NCBI GenBank assembly: GCA_017983515.1
Contig: JAGOBF010000008.1
Coordinates: 62,001-126,000 of the forward strand
Length of the DNA stretch: 64,000 nucleotides
From: Promineifilum sp.
Lineage (GTDB): Bacteria; Chloroflexota; Anaerolineae; Promineifilales; Promineifilaceae
Direction of reading: 5' to 3'
Shown here: positions 26,362 through 35,649 of the stretch, piece by piece
Layout of the letters: each line of letters begins with the position of its first letter
How positions within the stretch are numbered: position 1 is the first letter of the stretch
The notes under the pieces: generated by a model
What the model was told of the DNA's origin: nothing
Seen by the model: only the letters and a program-made list of their open reading frames with translations
Database searches by the model: none
Program-made: the position numbers and the translations under genes

Positions 26362-27594
26362 ATGCGCCTCGTCCTGGTCGTCCCCCGTTTTCCGCGCCTG
26401 TCGGAGACGTTCATCGCCAACAAGTTTGTCGGCCTGGTCGATGACGGGTGGGATGTCCACGTTGTTTGCCAGGAATCGGCCGTGGCGGATTGGGACAAGT
26501 TGCCGTCGTTGGCCGGTCGTTTGGCATTGCGCCGGCGCGTTCATGCACAGTGGCAGCATGAGCCGCACTGGGTTGTGATTTTGCTGTGGTTGCCCGTATT
26601 TCTGCTGACGTTGCTGCGCGCTCCGGGGGCGACCGTTCGCTATTGGCGCGTTGTCGGGCCGGAGTTCGGCGCGGCGACGTTGAAGCAGTTTTACATGGAT
26701 GCGGCGATCATCGCCCTGCAACCGGCGATCCTTCATTATGAGTTCGGCGCATTGGCAGTGGACAAGTTATATTTGAAACGGGCCCTCGGCTGCCGTCTCA
26801 GTGTGAGCTTTCGCGGCTATGACCTCAACTACGTTGGCCTCGATGATCCCGACTATTACGGTCAGTTGTGGGCCACCGTCGACGCGATCCATTTGCTGGG
26901 CCACGATCTCCGGCGGCGCGCCCTGCGGCGCGGCTGCCCGCCCGACAAGCCTTACGCGCTCATTCCGCCGGCCATCGACGTGGGCTTTTTCGCCCCGGCC
27001 GACGGCGCGCGGCAACCGGCGACCATCGGCCCCGATCGGCCGCTGCGTATCCTCAGCGTCGGCCGTCTGGAGTGGAAAAAAGGGTACGAGTATGCTCTGA
27101 GCGCCGTTCGGCTGTTGGGCGAGCGCGGCGTGCCGTTCGAGTATCACATCGTGGGTGATGGTTCCTTTCTGGAGTCCTTGGCGTTTGCTCGCTATGAATT
27201 GGGACTGGAAGACCGGGTGACATTCCGGGGCGCGCAGCCGCATCCGGCCGTTCTGGAACGGATGAAATGGGCCGACGTATTCCTGCATCCCGCGGTATCG
27301 GAGGGCTTTTGTAACGCGGTGATCGAGGCGCAGGCGATGCGCCTGCCCGTGGTTGCCGCCGATGCCGACGGCCTGGCGGAGAACGTGGCCGACGGCGAGA
27401 CCGGTTTCGTCGTGGCCCGGCGCGATGCGGCGGCGCTGGCCGACAAGTTGGCGCTGCTGGCCGGTGACCCGGCGCTGCGCCGCCGGATAGGCGCGGCCGG
27501 GCGAGCGCGGGTAGAGAACTGCTTCTCCTTGCCACAGCAGATCGCCGCGTTCGATCGTTTCTATCGGGAGGGGGTGACCGGCCATGCGCATTGA
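26362..27594 (+). CDS. Glycosyltransferase, GT4-like (paralogue of the preceding gene)
   Basis: 410 residues, GT-B fold. LRILSVGRLEWKKGYEYALS at about 229-248 and the E-x7-E motif in VSEGFCNAVIEAQAMRLPVV at about 312-331, then DADGLAENVADGETGFVV. The KGYEYALSA segment is shared with the preceding protein, suggesting tandem duplication followed by divergence of the acceptor half. It starts 3 nt after the previous stop and overlaps the next gene by 11 nt. Confidence 0.9.
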   Translation: MRLVLVVPRFPRLSETFIANKFVGLVDDGWDVHVVCQESAVADWDKLPSLAGRLALRRRVHAQWQHEPHWVVILLWLPVFLLTLLRAPGATVRYWRVVGPEFGAATLKQFYMDAAIIALQPAILHYEFGALAVDKLYLKRALGCRLSVSFRGYDLNYVGLDDPDYYGQLWATVDAIHLLGHDLRRRALRRGCPPDKPYALIPPAIDVGFFAPADGARQPATIGPDRPLRILSVGRLEWKKGYEYALSAVRLLGERGVPFEYHIVGDGSFLESLAFARYELGLEDRVTFRGAQPHPAVLERMKWADVFLHPAVSEGFCNAVIEAQAMRLPVVAADADGLAENVADGETGFVVARRDAAALADKLALLAGDPALRRRIGAAGRARVENCFSLPQQIAAFDRFYREGVTGHAH

Positions 27595-29236
27595 CCTGAT
27601 CTGGATCGCCACCGACCCGATCTCGTCGCCTGACTGGACACTGGGCCGGATGCAGACGACCGGGCCGTCGCCGGCCGCGGTGGCCGCGGCGGTCAAGCGG
27701 CTTGAGCCGGGCGCGGAAGCCGTCCTCTTCTGGGATGCCATGTGGGGCGCGCCGGATGAAAGCGCGATTTTGGCCGCGGCCCGGCTGCCCGGCGACGTGC
27801 GCCACGCAGGGTTGTCTTTGGGCCTGGGCGGGCTGCCGCGGATGATCGATTTCGTCGATCCGGTGTGGCGCTTCAACCGCGACCCTGAGCCGGAGATCGA
27901 CGCGACGTCGTGGCGTTTGTCGCTGCGCGCCTGTCTGGTTCGGGTGGCCGTGCTCCGGCAGCTGGGCGGCCCGGACCCGCATTTCGAGACATTGGCCGGG
28001 GCATCGCTGGAACTGGGGCATCGCTGGATCCGATGCGGCGCGTTAATGCGCCACGATGCCGGCCTGCTGCCGGCCCAACGGCCGGCCGCCGCGCCTCCTG
28101 ATCTCCCCCTAAATGATGAAATTCGCTTCCTGCATCTGCGCTATGGTCGGGTTTGGACGGCCTGGGCCTGTTGGCGACGGCGCGGCGAAGGCCTGACCGA
28201 AATCATCCAGGCCTGGCGCCGGCGGCAACCGGCGGCCGTGGCCAGCGCTGCCGTTGGTTTCCACGAGCCGAACGACGCCGTCGACCAACCGGGCACGAGC
28301 GAGGCGCATCCGGCCGTTACGGTGCTGATCCCCACGCTCGACCGCTACCCGCATTTGTTCAATGTGCTGGATCAATTGCGCCGGCAGACCGCGCCGCCGC
28401 TGGAGATCGTGGTCGTCGACCAGAGCGAAGGGGACGGCCGCGACCCAGGCTGGCCGGAGCGCTTCGCCGATCTGCCGCTGCGCGTGCTGTGGCGCGACCA
28501 GGCCGGGCAATGCTCATCGCGCAACGCGGGACTGGCCGCGGCGCGCGGCGAGGCGGTGCTGTTTCTCGACGACGACGACGAGGTAGAGCCGGACCTTATC
28601 GCCCGTCATCTGGCCTTTCTGCGCCGGTTCGATGCCGATGCATCATGCGGGGTGGCCGAGGAGGCGGGCGCGGGCGCTTTGCCGTCCGAGTTCCGACTGA
28701 TCCGCGACAGCGACGTCTTTCCGACCAACAATTCGTTGTTGAAGATTGCGGCGCTGGCACGGTCGGGCCTGTTCGATCTGGCCTATGAGAAGGGCGAGCG
28801 GGCCGACCACGATTTGGGGATGCGCCTCTATCTGTCCGGCGCTACACTGGTGCTCAATCCGGCGGCCTCGGTGATCCACCTGCACGCGCCGCGCGGCGGA
28901 CTGCGCCAGCACAAGGCGCGCGTGATCACCCGGTCGTCCAGCCGGGCGTCGGTGTGGCATCGCCAATTTCTGGCGCCGACGGAGGCCTATCTGTGGGCGC
29001 GCTATTTCGATGCCGGCCAGGTGCGCGAGGCGTTGCTCATTCGCACGCTCGGCACGCTGCGCGGCCGTGGAGCCGGCTGGCGACGCTGGGCCCGAGCGGT
29101 GGTGATGCTGGCCTTGCTGCCCGACACGTGGCGGCAAAATAGCGGCCGGCTGGCCGCCGGCCGGGCGATGCTGGCCCGATTTCCGTCGATTCCCGACTAC
29201 GAGCCGGGCGTGATCAAGGAACCATTGACGCTATGA
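27584..29236 (+). CDS. Two-part GT2 (GT-A) glycosyltransferase with degenerate N-terminal GT-like half
   Basis: 550 residues. The C-terminal half (about 240-470) is a normal family 2 domain: VTVLIPTLDRYPHLFNVL, EIVVVDQSEG, CSSRNAGLAAARGEAVLFLD and the metal-binding DDDDE. The N-terminal 220 residues resemble the end of another GT-A domain (LRACLVRVAVLRQLGGPDPHFE, ASLELGHRWIRCGALM) but have no clear DxD, so this half is probably non-catalytic. It overlaps the upstream gene by 11 nt and the downstream gene by 4 nt. Confidence 0.82.
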   Translation: MRIDLIWIATDPISSPDWTLGRMQTTGPSPAAVAAAVKRLEPGAEAVLFWDAMWGAPDESAILAAARLPGDVRHAGLSLGLGGLPRMIDFVDPVWRFNRDPEPEIDATSWRLSLRACLVRVAVLRQLGGPDPHFETLAGASLELGHRWIRCGALMRHDAGLLPAQRPAAAPPDLPLNDEIRFLHLRYGRVWTAWACWRRRGEGLTEIIQAWRRRQPAAVASAAVGFHEPNDAVDQPGTSEAHPAVTVLIPTLDRYPHLFNVLDQLRRQTAPPLEIVVVDQSEGDGRDPGWPERFADLPLRVLWRDQAGQCSSRNAGLAAARGEAVLFLDDDDEVEPDLIARHLAFLRRFDADASCGVAEEAGAGALPSEFRLIRDSDVFPTNNSLLKIAALARSGLFDLAYEKGERADHDLGMRLYLSGATLVLNPAASVIHLHAPRGGLRQHKARVITRSSSRASVWHRQFLAPTEAYLWARYFDAGQVREALLIRTLGTLRGRGAGWRRWARAVVMLALLPDTWRQNSGRLAAGRAMLARFPSIPDYEPGVIKEPLTL

Positions 29237-30696
29237 GACTATCATCCTATTCGAAAAACCCTGTCCCAGACACGCCCACGGGTCTGACCGGCAACCCGGC
29301 TCGCGATCTGGCTAACTCGTTCAACGTGCGGGTGATCCTGTTCCTGATGCTTCACGTGCCGTTGGCGATGGGCATGGAGTTATCGCCGATGATCAGCACG
29401 GTTCATGGGCTTATCGCCGTGCTGATCGGATTGCGGGCCGCGCTGTTGGGGCGGGTGTCCCATGTCATGTACTCGGTGGCCTACATCGCCGCGGCCGAGG
29501 TGCTGTGGCGTATGTCACGCGCTTACCTGCTGTGGGAATATTCCAAGTACGCCATCGTGGCCATCATCTTTGTAGCGGTCATCGTCGAGTGGGGCCGCCG
29601 CGAAGGGCCGCGCCGCCTGCGTAGTAATTGGCCGTTGTTGCTGTTGGTGACGCTGGTGCCGGCGGCGGTGATGGCCATCCTATACTATAGCCCGGCCGAG
29701 GCGCGCGATACGCTTAGCTTTAATCTGTCCAGTTACGTGGCGTTGATCGCCCTGGCGCTGTATTTGTGGGATCGGCCGGTCAATCGCGAAACCAGTATGC
29801 GCATGTTCCTGTCTATCCTGGCGCCCACGGTCGGCATTACTTTCCTGGCGATCTACTATACGATCACCGATCTGGACAGCCTCGTCTTCCTGGGGGCGGC
29901 CAACTGGGTGACCAGCGGTAATTATGGCCCAAACCAGGTCTCTAACATGATGGGGCTTGGCGCTCTACTCGGGGCGATGCTGTTCATCATGATCCCCCGC
30001 GCCTGGTGGGCTCGGGCTTTTATCCTTATCCTGACCATCTTCATGCTGGCCCAGGGCGTCCTCACGTTTTCGCGCGGCGGTATCTACAGTTTTGTGTTGG
30101 CTGCGGCCGTTTTCGGGCTGCATCTGACGACCACCCCGCGGGCGCGGCGGCGCTTCCTGGCCTTGACGGTGTTGTTCGGGATCGTCCTTTTCGCTTTTGT
30201 CTATCCGTTTCTGGATCAATTTACCGGCGGCTCGTTATCCGATCGGTTTAGCAGCCTGGATACGACCGGCCGCCTGGAGGTGGCGACGGCCGACCTACAG
30301 GTGTTTATGGATAATCCGGTGTTGGGAGTGGGCATAGGACGCTCCCTCGAATACCATGCCACCATCAACGGCATACCGCTGGCGGCCCACACGGAGTACA
30401 CCCGACTTTTGGCCGAACATGGTCTGTTCGGCATTCTGGCGATGATGATCCTGGTCTGGATGCTGGCGAAACGCTATGCGGCGAACCGGCCCGGTCTCGG
30501 TCGCGGCATGACGGCCGCTTTCGGCGTGTGGGCGATGTCGATCATGGGCCATAGCGCCATGCGTTTGGCCGTTGTCCCTCTGTTGATCGCTATGGCTCTG
30601 GTATCGTGGCGTTTGCAAGCGCGAGACAAGCACCAAGCGTCCGAAACCCTGCCATCTACCGTCCTCGAGCCGCAGCTGTTCCCCGACCAACGGTGA
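29233..30696 (+). CDS. O-antigen ligase/polymerase-like membrane protein (Wzy_C)
   Basis: 487 residues with about 11-12 hydrophobic helices. The Wzy_C hallmarks are GNYGPNQVSNMMGLGALLGA, LTFSRGGIYSFVLAAAVFGL and a periplasmic loop ending in VLGVGIGRSLEYH and AAHTEYTRLLAEHGLFGILA. Proteins of this family polymerise lipid-linked repeat units or ligate glycans to an acceptor. Its ATG overlaps the previous stop (ATGA). A second member lies at 49158. Which one is a polymerase and which a ligase cannot be told from sequence. Confidence 0.88.
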   Translation: MRLSSYSKNPVPDTPTGLTGNPARDLANSFNVRVILFLMLHVPLAMGMELSPMISTVHGLIAVLIGLRAALLGRVSHVMYSVAYIAAAEVLWRMSRAYLLWEYSKYAIVAIIFVAVIVEWGRREGPRRLRSNWPLLLLVTLVPAAVMAILYYSPAEARDTLSFNLSSYVALIALALYLWDRPVNRETSMRMFLSILAPTVGITFLAIYYTITDLDSLVFLGAANWVTSGNYGPNQVSNMMGLGALLGAMLFIMIPRAWWARAFILILTIFMLAQGVLTFSRGGIYSFVLAAAVFGLHLTTTPRARRRFLALTVLFGIVLFAFVYPFLDQFTGGSLSDRFSSLDTTGRLEVATADLQVFMDNPVLGVGIGRSLEYHATINGIPLAAHTEYTRLLAEHGLFGILAMMILVWMLAKRYAANRPGLGRGMTAAFGVWAMSIMGHSAMRLAVVPLLIAMALVSWRLQARDKHQASETLPSTVLEPQLFPDQR

Positions 30697-30705
30697 TGGA
30701 GCGCT

Positions 30706-31899
30706 ATGGTCATTGAGGCGACAACTCGGACAAACTCTACCCCGCGCGCGCTGCTGCTGAGCAGCGAGTTTCCGCCCGGCCCCGGCGGCATCGGCCAGCA
30801 CGCCTTCCAATTGGCCCGCCATCTGACGCGCCTGGGATGGGAGCTGCATGTCCTGTCTCCCCAGCCATACGCCGCCGACGCCGACCGCGAGGCGTTCAAT
30901 CGGCGGCAGCCTTTCGCCGTCACCCCGCTGCAGGATCGCGCCTCGGGTGCGGCCTGGTTTCCGTCGCGCCTGCGGATGATCCACGGAGTGATGCGCGCCC
31001 AGCGCCCGATGCTGCTTATCGCCACCGGCTACCGGGCGTTGCTAACGACCGCCGCGTTCGCCGCCGTCTGTCGCCTGCCCTGGGTGGCCGTCGGCCACGG
31101 CACCGAGTTCCTGGGCCGGTCGTCGTTGAATCGGCGACTGACCCGGCGCGCCCTGGAGAGCGCCACGGCCGTCATCGCCGTCAGCGACTATACCGCCGGG
31201 CTGATTCGCGCCGCCTCGCGCCCGCGTCGTCTGGTCGTCATCCCCAACGCCGCCGACGGCGAGCGTTTTCGCACCGGCCTGGACACGTCCGCCTTGCGCG
31301 AGCGCTGGGGCGTGGGTGACGGGCCGGTCATCCTGACGGTGGGGCATGTCAGCGAGCGTAAGGCGCAGGACGTGGTGATTCGCGCCCTGCCGCGCATCCT
31401 GGCCCGTCATCCGGACGCGACCTACGTCATGGCCGGGTTGCCGACCTTGCAGGCCGCGTATGAATCGCTGGCCGGTGAGTTGGGCGTGGCCGGGCGCGTG
31501 CGTTTCGCCGGTCTGGTGGCCGACGACGATCTGCCGGTCGCCTACAATCTGGCCGACGTTTTTGTTCTGGTCAGTCGCCGGACGGCCGCCGGCGATGTGG
31601 AAGGATACGGCATCGTGGTGCAGGAGGCGGCGCTGTGCGGCGCGCCGGCCGTCGTGAGCCGCGATTGCGGCCTGACGGAGGCCATTCGCGAGGGCGAAAC
31701 TGGCCTCAGCGTGCCGCCCGACGACCCGGAGGCCACGGCGGCGGCCGTGCTGGCCCTACTCGATGATGGCGACCGCCGTCGGAAGATGGGTCGCCGGGCG
31801 TGCGAATGGGCGAAGGCGGCTACCTGGTCGGAGCGGATCGGCCAATATGATCAGGTGCTGCGTGGCGCTTTGCCGCCGCGCCGCGAGCCGGCCGGTTAA
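30706..31899 (+). CDS. Glycosyltransferase, GT4-like (PimB-like)
   Basis: 397 residues, GT-B. N-terminal Glyco_transf_4 motif LLSSEFPPGPGGIGQHAFQL (about 15-34), VAVGHGTEFLGR in the middle, nucleotide-sugar domain with ILTVGHVSERKAQDVVIRAL and EGYGIVVQEAALCGAPAVVS carrying the conserved E-x7-E. It starts 9 nt after the Wzy_C protein gene. The wording is close to PimB-type mannosyltransferases; donor specificity is a guess. Confidence 0.9.
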   Translation: MVIEATTRTNSTPRALLLSSEFPPGPGGIGQHAFQLARHLTRLGWELHVLSPQPYAADADREAFNRRQPFAVTPLQDRASGAAWFPSRLRMIHGVMRAQRPMLLIATGYRALLTTAAFAAVCRLPWVAVGHGTEFLGRSSLNRRLTRRALESATAVIAVSDYTAGLIRAASRPRRLVVIPNAADGERFRTGLDTSALRERWGVGDGPVILTVGHVSERKAQDVVIRALPRILARHPDATYVMAGLPTLQAAYESLAGELGVAGRVRFAGLVADDDLPVAYNLADVFVLVSRRTAAGDVEGYGIVVQEAALCGAPAVVSRDCGLTEAIREGETGLSVPPDDPEATAAAVLALLDDGDRRRKMGRRACEWAKAATWSERIGQYDQVLRGALPPRREPAG

Positions 31900-31918
31900 C
31901 AATTGGGAGAAAGACTCT

Positions 31919-33160
31919 ATGCGCTTGCTCATCATATCGCACACTCCCCACTATCATGCCGCCGAAGGCGTCGTTGGCTGGGGGCCGACCGTGCGCGAGC
32001 TGGATTATCTCGCGGCGCTGTTCGATCAGGTGACCCACGTCGCCGTCGGCTATCCCGGCCAACCGCCGGCGAGCGCGCTGCCCTATGCGGCCCCCAACCT
32101 GCGCGTCCGGCTGGTCGCTCCGACCGGCGGTGAATCCTGGCGAGACAAGCTGGGCATCCTGACTGCTTATCCGGCCTACGCGCGGGTGCTGCGCGAGGAG
32201 ATAAGTCGGGCCGATGCCGTCCACGTGCGCTGCCCGGCCAACATTAGTCTGCTGGCTTTGCGACTCCTGGAGCGAGCGCCGGAGCCACGCTATCGCTGGG
32301 TAAAGTTCGCCGGTAACTGGCAGCCGGAGGGCCACGAGCCGTGGTCTTACCGCTGGCAACGACGCTGGCTGACCGAAAATCGCCATCGCGGCGTGGTCAC
32401 GGTCAACGGCCGCTGGCCGGGCCAACCGGCGCACGTGCACACGTTTGACAACCCCTGCCTGACAGACGAAGAAATAGCCCAGGGCGGCGCCCTGGCGGCC
32501 GCCCGGCCACTGCATCCGCCGGCCGAACTGCTGTTTGTCGGCGAACTGAACGAGGGCAAGGGCGTCGGCCGTGTCCTGCGCGTGGCGCAACTCTTGCAGG
32601 CCCGTGGCGTCCCCTTCCGGCTACGCTTGTTGGGCGATGGCCCCGACCGGCCGCGCTACGAAGCCTGGGCGCATGACAAGGGGCTAAATGGGGTATCGTT
32701 CCTGGGCTGGGTGCCGCGGGCGGAGGTCGCCGGGTACTACGCGGCGGCCCATTTCATCCTGTTGCCGTCTCGCTCCGAAGGCTGGCCAAAGGTGCTGAGC
32801 GAGGCGATGGCCTATGGGGTCGTCCCGGTGGCGGCAGCTGTTTCCAGCATCCCGCAAATCCTGGGCGAGACGGGGGCCGGGGTGTCCTTGGCGGTGGACG
32901 ATGTCGAGGGGATGGCCGAGGCTATCACCAGGTTTGTGGCCGATCCTGAGGCCTGGGCGGCGGCCGGGCGGGCAGGCGTGGCCGCGGCTCCTCGCTTCAC
33001 GTATCGCGCCTATCAGGCGGCGGTGGCCGGTCTCTTTGCCGGGGCGTGGGGCATACAGTTGTCGTCGGCGGCCGATCCCGAACCGCTGCGCTCGGTCGTC
33101 GTCGCCAGCACACCAGAGGCGGGCGTGGTCGCGCCTTATTCGAGCAATGGCTATCACTAG
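31919..33160 (+). CDS. Glycosyltransferase, GT4-like
   Basis: 413 residues from ATG 31919, chosen because the product then begins MRLLIISHTPHYH as expected for GT-B proteins and aattgggagaaag supplies a ribosome site. Domain 2 has LLFVGELNEGKGVGRVLRVA and the E-x7-E motif in SRSEGWPKVLSEAMAYGVVP. Domain 1 has HVRCPANISLLALRLLERAP. It overlaps the next glycosyltransferase by 14 nt. Confidence 0.88.
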   Translation: MRLLIISHTPHYHAAEGVVGWGPTVRELDYLAALFDQVTHVAVGYPGQPPASALPYAAPNLRVRLVAPTGGESWRDKLGILTAYPAYARVLREEISRADAVHVRCPANISLLALRLLERAPEPRYRWVKFAGNWQPEGHEPWSYRWQRRWLTENRHRGVVTVNGRWPGQPAHVHTFDNPCLTDEEIAQGGALAAARPLHPPAELLFVGELNEGKGVGRVLRVAQLLQARGVPFRLRLLGDGPDRPRYEAWAHDKGLNGVSFLGWVPRAEVAGYYAAAHFILLPSRSEGWPKVLSEAMAYGVVPVAAAVSSIPQILGETGAGVSLAVDDVEGMAEAITRFVADPEAWAAAGRAGVAAAPRFTYRAYQAAVAGLFAGAWGIQLSSAADPEPLRSVVVASTPEAGVVAPYSSNGYH

Positions 33161-34232
33161 CGCCGAAACTCCGCCCAGCGCGATAGTTGCCGGCCGGCCG
33201 CGCCTGGGTTTTGTCGGCCCGATGCTGGGCGTGAATCCGGGGTGGGTGACGTCGCAGGGGGAACTGCTGGCCGAGCTATTGACTGGTGCGGGTTATCAGG
33301 TGCAAATCACTTCGCATAGACTTCAGCGACTTCCGCGTCTAATGGATATCCTCGGCTCCCTTGTGGCCTGGCGCAACGAGATCGATGTGGTTATTCACCA
33401 GGTGTTCAGCGGCCCGGCCTTTGCCGTCACCGACGCGGCCAGCGCTCTTTGCCGGACGTTAGGTCTGCCGCAGGTATTCGCGCTGCACGGCGGCGCGTTG
33501 CCGGAGTTCGCCGCCGAACATGGCGGCTGGGTGCGACGCGTGCTGCGACGGGCCGAGGCCATCGTGACACCCTCGACCTATCTGGCCCAGACGTTCGCCG
33601 CCGACCCCGACCTGGTGGCGCGGATCCACACCATTCCCAACATCCTGGAGATCGAGAACTATTCCTATCGTCACCGGCCGTCGGTGGACCCACAATTGCT
33701 ATGGATGCGCACGTTCCACGAGATATACCATCCACAGATGGCCGTCGAGGTACTGGCCGAACTGCGACAAACTCATCCGGAGGCGACGCTGACGATGGCC
33801 GGGCAGGAGAAGGGGCTGCACGCCACCGTTCAGACGTTGGCGCAGCAGCGTGGCCTGTCGGCCGCCGTTCGTTTCCCCGGCTTTCTGGGGCCACAGGACA
33901 AGGCGCGCGAATTCGCCGGCCACGATATTTACCTGAACACCAACCACGTCGATAATATGCCCGTCAGCGTCCTGGAAGCATGCGCTTTCGGCTTGCCCGT
34001 GGTGGCGACGGCCGTCGGCGGTGTGCCCCATCTGTTGCGCGACGGTGAGACCGGGCTGCTGGTGCCGGACGGCGACGTGGCCGCGATGGCGGGAGCTGTA
34101 CGTCGCTTGTTGGATGAGCCGGAACTGGCCGGTGCGCTCTCGGCCAACGGCCGCCGTTTGGCCGAGTCGTGTGCCTGGGAGCCGGTCAAAGCGCGCTGGG
34201 AAGCACTGTTTGCCGAGGTGATCCATGCCTGA
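33147..34232 (+). CDS. Glycosyltransferase, GT4-like
   Basis: 361 residues from ATG 33147 inside the end of the previous gene. N-terminal LGFVGPMLGVNPGWVTSQGE is a Glyco_trans_4-type opening; ALHGGALPEFAAEHGGWVRR and HDIYLNTNHVDNMPVSVLEA with the GLPVVATAVGGVPHLLRDGE segment mark the donor domain. The E-x7-E first Glu is replaced (the motif reads VDNMPVSVLEA), which is seen in some GT4 members, so activity is likely but less certain. Overlaps the next gene by 8 nt. Confidence 0.87.
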   Translation: MAITSAETPPSAIVAGRPRLGFVGPMLGVNPGWVTSQGELLAELLTGAGYQVQITSHRLQRLPRLMDILGSLVAWRNEIDVVIHQVFSGPAFAVTDAASALCRTLGLPQVFALHGGALPEFAAEHGGWVRRVLRRAEAIVTPSTYLAQTFAADPDLVARIHTIPNILEIENYSYRHRPSVDPQLLWMRTFHEIYHPQMAVEVLAELRQTHPEATLTMAGQEKGLHATVQTLAQQRGLSAAVRFPGFLGPQDKAREFAGHDIYLNTNHVDNMPVSVLEACAFGLPVVATAVGGVPHLLRDGETGLLVPDGDVAAMAGAVRRLLDEPELAGALSANGRRLAESCAWEPVKARWEALFAEVIHA

Positions 34233-35649
34233 TTGGCTGAAGGTCTATCACAAGCTGCCCTATCCGGCCAAAGCGCTGGCCGCCGGGGCCCGCGGCCGCT
34301 ATCTGAACCGCTGGCGCTACGGCCCGGAAACGGAGCCGTTGGTGGCCGAGTATCTGGCCCATGATCGCTGGAGCGCCGATCAGTGGCGGGCGTGGCGCGA
34401 GGAGCGACTGGCCTACGTCCTGCAGCGGGCGGCGGCCGACGTGCCTTATTACCGCGAGCAGTGGGCGCGCCGCCGGGCCGCGGGCGACCGCGCCTCGGTC
34501 GAGCTGCTGGAGAACTGGCCCATCCTGACCAAGGAGGCGCTGCGGGCGCAGCCCACGGCCTTCCTGGCCGGCGACTGTGACCCGAAGACCATGTTCTACG
34601 AGCACACCAGCGGTACGACCGGCAAGCCGCTGCACATCTGGTTGAGCCGAGCCACGGTGCGGGCGTGGTTCGCCTTGTTCGAGGCGCGGGCGCGGCGCTG
34701 GTATGGCGTCGACCGCCACGACCGCTGGGCCATCCTCGGCGGGCAACTCGTGGCCCCGGTGGAGCAGGAGCGGCCGCCGTTCTGGGTGCACAACGGCAGC
34801 CTCAACCAGTTATACCTGTCGGCCTATCATCTCGCGCCGCGGAACATCGCCGCCTATCTGGACGCCATGCGACGGTATGAGGTGCGTTACCTGCTGGGCT
34901 ACCCGTCCGGCCTGCACCGGCTGGCGCAGGAGGTCATCGACGGCAACCTGGACGCTCCGCGGCTGCAAGTCGCCATCGGCAACGCCGAGCCGCTGCTCGA
35001 CCACCAGCGCCGGGCCATCGCTGAGGCCTTCGGCTGCCCGGTGCGCGAGACCTACGGCATGGCCGAGATCGCCGCCGCGGCGAGCGATTGCGAACTGGGG
35101 CGGCTACACGTCTGGCCGGAGGCGGGCCACGTCGAGATTCTGGCCGACACGGCCGACGATGCCGTTCCGGCCGGCACGGCCGGTCGTCTGATCGCCACAG
35201 GACTGATGAACGCCGATATGCCGCTCATCCGTTACGAGACGGGTGACCGGGCGACGATCGACGACGAGGCGTGCGCCTGCGGCCGGTCGCTGCCCGTGCT
35301 GCGGGCCATCGAGGGGCGCGTCGACGACGTGGTCATCACCCGCGACGGCCGCCACATCGGCCGCCTCGACCCTGTCTTCAAGGCCGACCTGCCGATCCGC
35401 GAGGCGCAGATCATACAGGAGGATTGGGACGTGCTGCGCGTGCTCTACGTGCCGGCCGACGGCTACACGGCCGCGGACGGGCAAGCGCTCGTGCGGCGCA
35501 TCCACGACCGCACCGGCGAGGACATGCGGGTAATTCTGGAGCCGGTGGCCGCCGTTCCGCGAACGGCCAACGGCAAATTCCGCGCGGTCATCTCGCGCGT
35601 CGGCCGGCGGCCGACGGAGCCGGTATCGCCTGCGGGGGGCACATCATGA
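34225..35649 (+). CDS. CapK/PaaK-like adenylate-forming enzyme
   Basis: 474 residues, phenylacetate-CoA ligase-like. ATP-binding P-loop YEHTSGTTGKPLHIWLS near 130-146, ETYGMAEIAAAASDCELG near 274-291, and TGDRATIDDEACACGRSLPVL near 338-358. Such proteins (CapK) are frequent in capsule and exopolysaccharide loci but their reaction is not settled; they could activate a carboxylic acid for attachment to the glycan. Tightly overlapped with the glycosyltransferase upstream and, by ATGA, with the GT39-like gene downstream, so it belongs to the same transcript. Confidence 0.86.
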   Translation: MPDWLKVYHKLPYPAKALAAGARGRYLNRWRYGPETEPLVAEYLAHDRWSADQWRAWREERLAYVLQRAAADVPYYREQWARRRAAGDRASVELLENWPILTKEALRAQPTAFLAGDCDPKTMFYEHTSGTTGKPLHIWLSRATVRAWFALFEARARRWYGVDRHDRWAILGGQLVAPVEQERPPFWVHNGSLNQLYLSAYHLAPRNIAAYLDAMRRYEVRYLLGYPSGLHRLAQEVIDGNLDAPRLQVAIGNAEPLLDHQRRAIAEAFGCPVRETYGMAEIAAAASDCELGRLHVWPEAGHVEILADTADDAVPAGTAGRLIATGLMNADMPLIRYETGDRATIDDEACACGRSLPVLRAIEGRVDDVVITRDGRHIGRLDPVFKADLPIREAQIIQEDWDVLRVLYVPADGYTAADGQALVRRIHDRTGEDMRVILEPVAAVPRTANGKFRAVISRVGRRPTEPVSPAGGTS

